Shown piece after piece: positions 8,401 to 11,407 of a stretch of DNA of 11,407 nucleotides. Every line of letters starts with the position of its first letter. The first letter of the stretch is position 1. A model generated the notes under the pieces. It ran no database searches. It saw nothing but the letters and a program-made list of their open reading frames with translations, and was not told where the DNA came from. The DNA is from Chitinispirillales bacterium (lineage in GTDB: Bacteria; Fibrobacterota; Chitinivibrionia; Chitinivibrionales; Chitinispirillaceae), in assembly GCA_031254445.1 (NCBI GenBank), contig JAIRUL010000131.1, positions 1 to 11,407 of the forward strand, given 5' to 3'. The translations under genes and the position numbers were made by a program.

Positions 8401-9089
8401 TCTAATTTAGCGCCCCCGCAGCTTATCATTTCGAGCGCGGCCATCGTTATCAGCCGCAGATGCTTCTCTTCGAGCTTAAGCCCGCAGCCCTCCATCGCCG
8501 CAAGCCCCCGCGCCATAGAGCCGTCCCCGCCCTGCCAGTCCGTCCGCATCGACTCGCGCAGCATCGCGTCCGCGCCCTCCGCGTCGCTGCGCACCTCCTT
8601 TGTGGCGAAGTGCACGCCCGTCTCGAAAGGCCACGTCCGCAGGAGCCGCAGGCAGACGGAGTGGATTGTGCCGATGAACGCCTCGTGCATGTTGTTTAGG
8701 CAGTCCTCTAAGTGGGCGGATAGGTGCGGGTTCTTGCGTCCGGCGCGAAGCTCGGCGATTTTTGGTGTTATGCCCTCGCGTATGCGCTTTTTCAGTTCGC
8801 CAGCCGCCTTCTCCGTATACGTTACGAGGAGGATGTTGCGCAGGTGTATGTACCTGCCGCCTTTGCCGCAGCCGTCAAGCGGCTGTTCGAGCATGCGCAA
8901 GAGTAGGTTGACGATGGTGTAAGTCTTTCCCGTGCCGGCGTGGGCCTCGATGACGCCGTGTTTGCGCAAGTTGATTTCGCTTGCGGAGGATATCGCGCGC
9001 GGGTTGGTTGGCGGCACGGCGTTAGTATTATTGATACCGCTAATGCCGCCGGTTCCGTTAATAGGGTTGATGCCGTTAGCGTCACTCAT
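5421..9089 (-). CDS. recB: Exodeoxyribonuclease V beta subunit, RecB helicase-nuclease
   Basis: A 1222-residue UvrD-family (SF1) helicase fused to a RecB nuclease, slightly longer than the roughly 1180 residues of E. coli RecB. With RecC it would bind DNA ends, unwind 3'-5' and degrade or resect for RecA loading. Seen, numbered from the ATG at 9089: Walker A EAHAGTGKT (48-56), IIDEFQDTS (319-327), GDPKQSIYSF (372-381), NYRS (409-412), MHAAKGLEFPIVFL (722-735) and LLYVAMTR (794-801). The nuclease has H987 in GDALHGAMEE, D1111 in GFIDLVF, D1132 and K1134 in VDWKSD, and the YGLQSQIYAHAL motif (1155-1166), so the catalytic set appears complete. Residues 1-42 are an Asn/Gly/Ile-rich tail, and about 893-978 are an acidic, Asn-rich linker before the nuclease. 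ATG 9089 overlaps the recC stop as ATGAGTGA, with GGGGA 9 nt upstream; an ATG at 9125 lacks a ribosome site. No recD follows within the window. Confidence 0.95.
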   Translation of the reverse strand: MSDANGINPINGTGGISGINNTNAVPPTNPRAISSASEINLRKHGVIEAHAGTGKTYTIVNLLLRMLEQPLDGCGKGGRYIHLRNILLVTYTEKAAGELKKRIREGITPKIAELRAGRKNPHLSAHLEDCLNNMHEAFIGTIHSVCLRLLRTWPFETGVHFATKEVRSDAEGADAMLRESMRTDWQGGDGSMARGLAAMEGCGLKLEEKHLRLITMAALEMISCGGAKLDLTPAGSMTLDAAIGKVEHAADAELDVLQRRLLYAFIYRAAEILAEKYGAYKAENGLVSYDDMLRLMRDAVCVNGGEMLMRLRQRLRYGIIDEFQDTSPCQWDIFKKIFLDIGGAVDSSPHHTKIDTPIHNAPATSAKIYIVGDPKQSIYSFQSADINSYIAAKDAIAKLGGDVYCLVDNYRSLPEMISGYNAILSPKNKGGDWFLFGGDSGGISYPSGGSGGELARPPKREPAPRSALRKAVQVVRVTDNSEPVNRVIMAEAACAAIKKLRGATLSIPNGLRWEDLTLDYRDFAVIVETNDMANPFIDEFRKRGIPCVKYKLRGVFNSDIARDLIATLTAVHNRRSSRGHRHAAAALLTHFFNRQAESISIPNDLEPCRTRYCKGDGLCVAHALDAWGMFADNQMWAQLFRSILEKTGVRQRLIRLIDGERKLADLRQVTDYCVEYLYRQNAGLEQLIEHLERLYTCEEEADDDKNIHTLSTEKSSVKILTMHAAKGLEFPIVFLMNRGGPRAPKGPSVLRWSGAGKERRFAPYLSVNDLRDGKNDLPPLEFYNIGQMREHRRLLYVAMTRPQAMLFAPMRENESGGASTADGLSPRLSELLAHGDPNVEIFDSGARDNGGFRADGVDANEPQSPQLDNIPTLTLRNLISRETSYTQLSNRLKLLGEDGDGRGDTIIPDDSHHTILLNDDSDDVILDDEHHEEDVDISVDDARINTGNANTNNVDIEDFRSLSINAENARINADPLPGGRHTGDALHGAMEEILRADDINSIVNNDCTLDSIVVKRLKRNGVLDRLPAADQPKAVNQASSCIKRALTAPYPAANGGSIALSALPNAARIPEMEFLLSCNPGAGTEPASTASPISTPPRPARAPYRVRGFIDLVFRVPNEAYPAHPYRYYFVDWKSDALKNYGPEAIKRHCAAQRYGLQSQIYAHALDRCLRGVLGGRYSREENLGGSLYVFLRGENAFFAENLKNCTFGEADMYITYDMCFP
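5445..5475 (-). promoter_or_regulatory. Weak candidate internal promoter at the end of recB
   Basis: The last codons of recB and the gap after it are strikingly AT-rich next to the GC-rich surroundings. On the minus strand TTGCAC (5475-5470) is followed after 19 nt by TATATT (5450-5445, preceded by TG), and a further TATGAT lies at 5441-5436. The spacer is longer than the ideal 17 nt and the -35 match is partial. If real, it would let the GH94 and sensor-phosphatase genes be transcribed separately from recBC. Confidence 0.2.
6156..6413 (-). repeat. Low-complexity acidic/Asn-rich linker in recB with in-frame repeat
   Basis: This stretch codes for RecB residues of about 893-978, dominated by D, E, H, N and I (for example LNDDSDDVILDDEHHEED). 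It contains the 12-mer GTTGATACGGGC twice on the plus strand (6174-6185 and 6255-6266), exactly 81 bp apart. The copies are in frame, and both encode ARIN. It separates the helicase core from the nuclease domain and is AT-richer than the rest of the gene. Confidence 0.55.
9082..9089 (-). other. recC stop / recB start overlap (ATGAGTGA)
   Basis: The recB ATG (9089-9087) lies 5 nt ahead of the recC TGA (9084-9082), giving an 8-nt overlap in different frames. Such overlaps usually couple translation and help keep subunit amounts matched, as expected for two proteins of one complex. Confidence 0.8.
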
Positions 9090-11407
9090 GGATCCACATC
9101 CCCAGCATCGGCCCGTATCTCGCATCGGCCAGTTGGCGCAAATCTTCGTCGCTCATCTCCGGCGGCAAAGCGTCGGTCAGCTTGAACGCGCCGGTGTATG
9201 AATTATAACCTTTTTTCGCCAAATACTCCTTTAATGACCTTGACGTCAATTTTTGCATACGCTCCCCGTAGCTCTCGCCGCCTTTTTTATCGGGCTTTAA
9301 GATGTCGGCTACGGCTTTGAACGGCAAGTGCTCGCAGCGTTTTTCGATTAGCATTTGCGATAGGACGCCGGCCAGCCATTTTTCGATGTCGGGTAATTTA
9401 TCGGCGCGCGTTTTCATCGGCGACACCAATGCCGTTTTAGCGCTTTTGGCCTTGGGGACGCCGTGGTTCAATGCGACAAGGCATACCGGATGAACGCCGC
9501 CCTTTTGCGCCTCGCCTACCCACGCCGTCGCCCCGTCGAGCCAAAGGCCGAGGTTGTCGCCCGCATTCCCGTTGTTGTCAAACGCGGCTACGCCTATGTT
9601 GCGATGCCCATTTTCCATATCGTTAGGTATAATCGCTAGCCTATGGCATACGTTGACGGTAAAATCTCCGCAGTTAATGGCAAACTCTTTTTTCTCTACG
9701 AGCTTATGGTCGGGAAAATCAGCTAGCAGATTCGGCGCCGCGTCCGCGCAGCCTTTTGCCCACTTGACTAATTCCGCCCGCTCCATCCGGCAAATATGCC
9801 CCTCCGGCGCTTGCCCGGAACCGATGTGGCCGTCATATATCTTATTTGCGCAGTTGGCTGCTTCCTCTTTGATGTCAACGTCGGCGTTATCCGAGAAGAT
9901 AATATTCAAAAGAGAGAGCCACACTTGCTTTCTAAGCGCGTATAATATATGCCCTGATTCCAATGGTTCGGTTGTGGCCGCCATGTCGCCGATGTCGTCG
10001 TCATTAATAATCCCAAGCGTTTGACGGAGGTGGTATTCAATAGGATTAGCCAAAAACTGCTTCAAATCCCAAAGAGTGGCCGCTCGTGGCGCATAGCGGG
10101 GGAGCGATGATGTATTTGAGGAATCATTAAGCGTTGTTGTTTCGTTAATGTTTGTTGACAGATTTGCGCCTGTCGATACATCTGTAACGGTTGGCGCGTC
10201 AATCATGCTGGCCGTACTTGATTTTCCAGCTGTTAGTTCGTGCCGGTGTTTCACTCTCGGTTTCACGCTAAGTTCGGCAATTTCCCTCTGCGCCTTATCC
10301 CAAGTCCCATGCCCGCGCACGCCGTTGCCTAACGACTCGTGCATAACCCACGGAACCTCCCGCCGCACGGCGCATTTGCGCGTGTGCCCGGCTTCGTCAA
10401 CGAGCCCCTGCCCAATCAGGTACTCCTCTAATTCCAATATAACGCTCGACGGCTGCAGCGCCTCGTCCTTCTGCATATCGCGCGCGCCAAAGGAGAGTAT
10501 TAGGCGCTCTTTCGCCGCGTGGATCAGCTCGAGGAAGGCGAAGCGGTTGTCGCGCACCCTGTCCGAGTCGCCCACGATCCTCTTATGCGAGAGGAGGTTC
10601 CAGCCGCCCGCCTCGTTTGTCCCCGGGAACTCCGCCGCGCCGAGGCCGAGGGCGAAGACCGCGCGGTGGGGGAGCGCCATAGACGCCCGCAGCGGCGCAA
10701 AGGTCACCCCGCACCACGCCGACGGCCTAACGTCAAGTTCGTCTGGGACGCAGCCGCGCACAAGAGCCATAAACTCGCTTTTGTCAATAAATACCCTGCC
10801 GGCGCATTCGCGCTGAAACTCTATCTGCTCCAACCCGTTAAGCGCCTCGCCGCGAACGCGCCCCTCCGCCCCCTTATCGGTAGAACAACCGGGGGGGATG
10901 ACCGAAAACCACGACCACACGGCGCAGCGGATCGCTTCGACTGATTCGCGTATGTCAACTACAGCCCCGCTTTTCGTAAAAACCGCCGACAGCCCGTTAA
11001 GCTCTTCTAAAAGCGACGAAAACTTTTCCGCGCTCCGCACTGCCCACTCATCGCTCATCTCCGCGCTCTCAAAAACGCGCTTCATGCCGCGCTCAAAAGT
11101 ATGCTCGTCGGTGACCGCGTCGCCCATATCGCCCATGCCCTCGCGCTGCTTTGCGTTGTACCCCCTAAACATCCCGTATTCCTCCGCCCACCTCTCCCAC
11201 CTCTCCACGCCGCCGGGCGTTATCTTCTTGCTCGCCATAACGATAGGGTTTCTGAGAAGCTCGAAAACCTGCGCGCGGTTGAACTGCCCGCTAACAATAT
11301 TGAGTAGCGTAAAAAGCCCGCGCGCGGCCAAACTCGAACCGCCGGAGCCGCCGAGGACGGCATACGGGATGTACTCGGGGCGGCTCCGCGGATACGCCCC
11401 GAAACCA
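9082..11407 (-). CDS. recC: Exodeoxyribonuclease V gamma subunit, RecC (5' end outside window)
   Basis: 774 residues are visible and the frame stays open to the right edge, so the start lies outside; the TTG at 11331 is internal. RecC is the inactive helicase-like partner that holds RecB, splits the DNA strands and, in E. coli, reads Chi. Seen, numbered from the edge: YIPYAVLGGSGGSSLAARGLF (12-32), matching the RecC 'IPxSI-D-S' region; QFNRAQVFELLRNP (41-54); VTFAPLRASMALPHRAVFALGLG (234-256), matching the VNFCxLxPMRSIPFxVVxLLG segment; GDSDRVRDNRFAFLELIHAAKERL (279-302), matching the RRxDDRYLFLEALLSA segment; and TLWDLKQFLANPIEYHLRQTLGI (about 444-466), which opens the C-terminal nuclease-like fold. 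A Ser/Thr/Asn-rich linker (about 391-437) precedes that fold. It is translationally coupled to recB. E. coli RecC has about 1120 residues, so roughly a third is missing here. Sequence similarity is distant, but the order of motifs is convincing. Confidence 0.88.
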   Translation of the reverse strand, partial: GFGAYPRSRPEYIPYAVLGGSGGSSLAARGLFTLLNIVSGQFNRAQVFELLRNPIVMASKKITPGGVERWERWAEEYGMFRGYNAKQREGMGDMGDAVTDEHTFERGMKRVFESAEMSDEWAVRSAEKFSSLLEELNGLSAVFTKSGAVVDIRESVEAIRCAVWSWFSVIPPGCSTDKGAEGRVRGEALNGLEQIEFQRECAGRVFIDKSEFMALVRGCVPDELDVRPSAWCGVTFAPLRASMALPHRAVFALGLGAAEFPGTNEAGGWNLLSHKRIVGDSDRVRDNRFAFLELIHAAKERLILSFGARDMQKDEALQPSSVILELEEYLIGQGLVDEAGHTRKCAVRREVPWVMHESLGNGVRGHGTWDKAQREIAELSVKPRVKHRHELTAGKSSTASMIDAPTVTDVSTGANLSTNINETTTLNDSSNTSSLPRYAPRAATLWDLKQFLANPIEYHLRQTLGIINDDDIGDMAATTEPLESGHILYALRKQVWLSLLNIIFSDNADVDIKEEAANCANKIYDGHIGSGQAPEGHICRMERAELVKWAKGCADAAPNLLADFPDHKLVEKKEFAINCGDFTVNVCHRLAIIPNDMENGHRNIGVAAFDNNGNAGDNLGLWLDGATAWVGEAQKGGVHPVCLVALNHGVPKAKSAKTALVSPMKTRADKLPDIEKWLAGVLSQMLIEKRCEHLPFKAVADILKPDKKGGESYGERMQKLTSRSLKEYLAKKGYNSYTGAFKLTDALPPEMSDEDLRQLADARYGPMLGMWIHE
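10096..10236 (-). repeat. Low-complexity Ser/Thr/Asn-rich linker in recC
   Basis: This stretch encodes about 47 residues of mostly S, T, N, A and D (for example STNINETTTLNDSSNTSS), between the helicase-like part and the nuclease-like C-terminal fold of RecC. It is probably a flexible, disordered linker. It resembles in style, though not in exact sequence, the N-terminal tail and linker of RecB in the same operon. Confidence 0.45.

Noticed and set aside
9090..9125. Longer RecB start at 9125
   Set aside because: The extra residues (MRDTGRCWGCGS) read through the recC end in another frame and have no ribosome site, while the ATG at 9089 has GGGGA at good spacing and a typical stop-start overlap.
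11329..11331. TTG at 11331 as the RecC start
   Set aside because: The frame stays open to the window edge and the upstream residues still match RecC, so the gene is cut by the window rather than starting here.
1..11407. CRISPR arrays, tRNA or rRNA genes, insertion-sequence transposases
   Set aside because: I saw no regularly spaced direct repeats, no recognisable tRNA or rRNA segments and no transposase motifs on either strand; almost all of the window is accounted for by the five genes.

Overview
The window carries five protein-coding genes and one short intergenic region. It looks like GC-rich chromosomal DNA from an anaerobic, fermentative, carbohydrate-using bacterium. Three things point that way: the end of an HndD-like [FeFe]-hydrogenase, a GH94 sugar phosphorylase, and a RecBC-type rather than AddAB-type recombination nuclease. 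RecBC argues against most Firmicutes. HTH-less LacI-like sensor domains fused to signalling outputs are familiar from spirochaetes, so a Treponema/Spirochaeta-like host is my best guess. That is inference with low confidence, because no rRNA or tRNA marker gene is present.

Layout. Positions 1-270 (+) hold the C-terminal end of an [FeFe]-hydrogenase, covering the last H-cluster cysteine motif and the small-subunit-like tail. Positions 271-426 separate it from a convergent gene and contain a nested inverted-repeat element of about 84 bp (297-380) with a perfect 12-bp-stem palindrome inside it (319-347). From 427 to the right edge everything is on the minus strand. In transcription order it reads recC (its start is outside the window), recB, a GH94 disaccharide phosphorylase, and a three-part signalling protein made of a LacI-type sugar-binding domain, a GAF-like region and a SpoIIE/PP2C phosphatase. 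Junctions are tight: recC and recB overlap by 8 nt, recB and the phosphorylase are 34 bp apart, and the phosphorylase and sensor are 10 bp apart. The four could therefore be one transcript, although an AT-rich patch at the end of recB may hold an internal promoter for the last two genes.

How the genes may work together. RecB and RecC have the family motifs of an ATP-driven helicase/nuclease that processes double-strand breaks; recD is not in the window. The GH94 enzyme should split a beta-linked disaccharide with phosphate in the cytoplasm, producing a sugar 1-phosphate. The protein encoded directly downstream would bind a sugar through a periplasmic-binding-protein fold that lacks a DNA-binding head, and would pass that signal to a serine/threonine phosphatase of the RsbU/SpoIIE kind. 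The most interesting hypothesis is that the phosphorylase and sensor phosphatase form a module in which a cytoplasmic sugar controls a partner-switching (anti-sigma or anti-anti-sigma) pathway. Domain content and gene order support this; no target protein is visible in the window.
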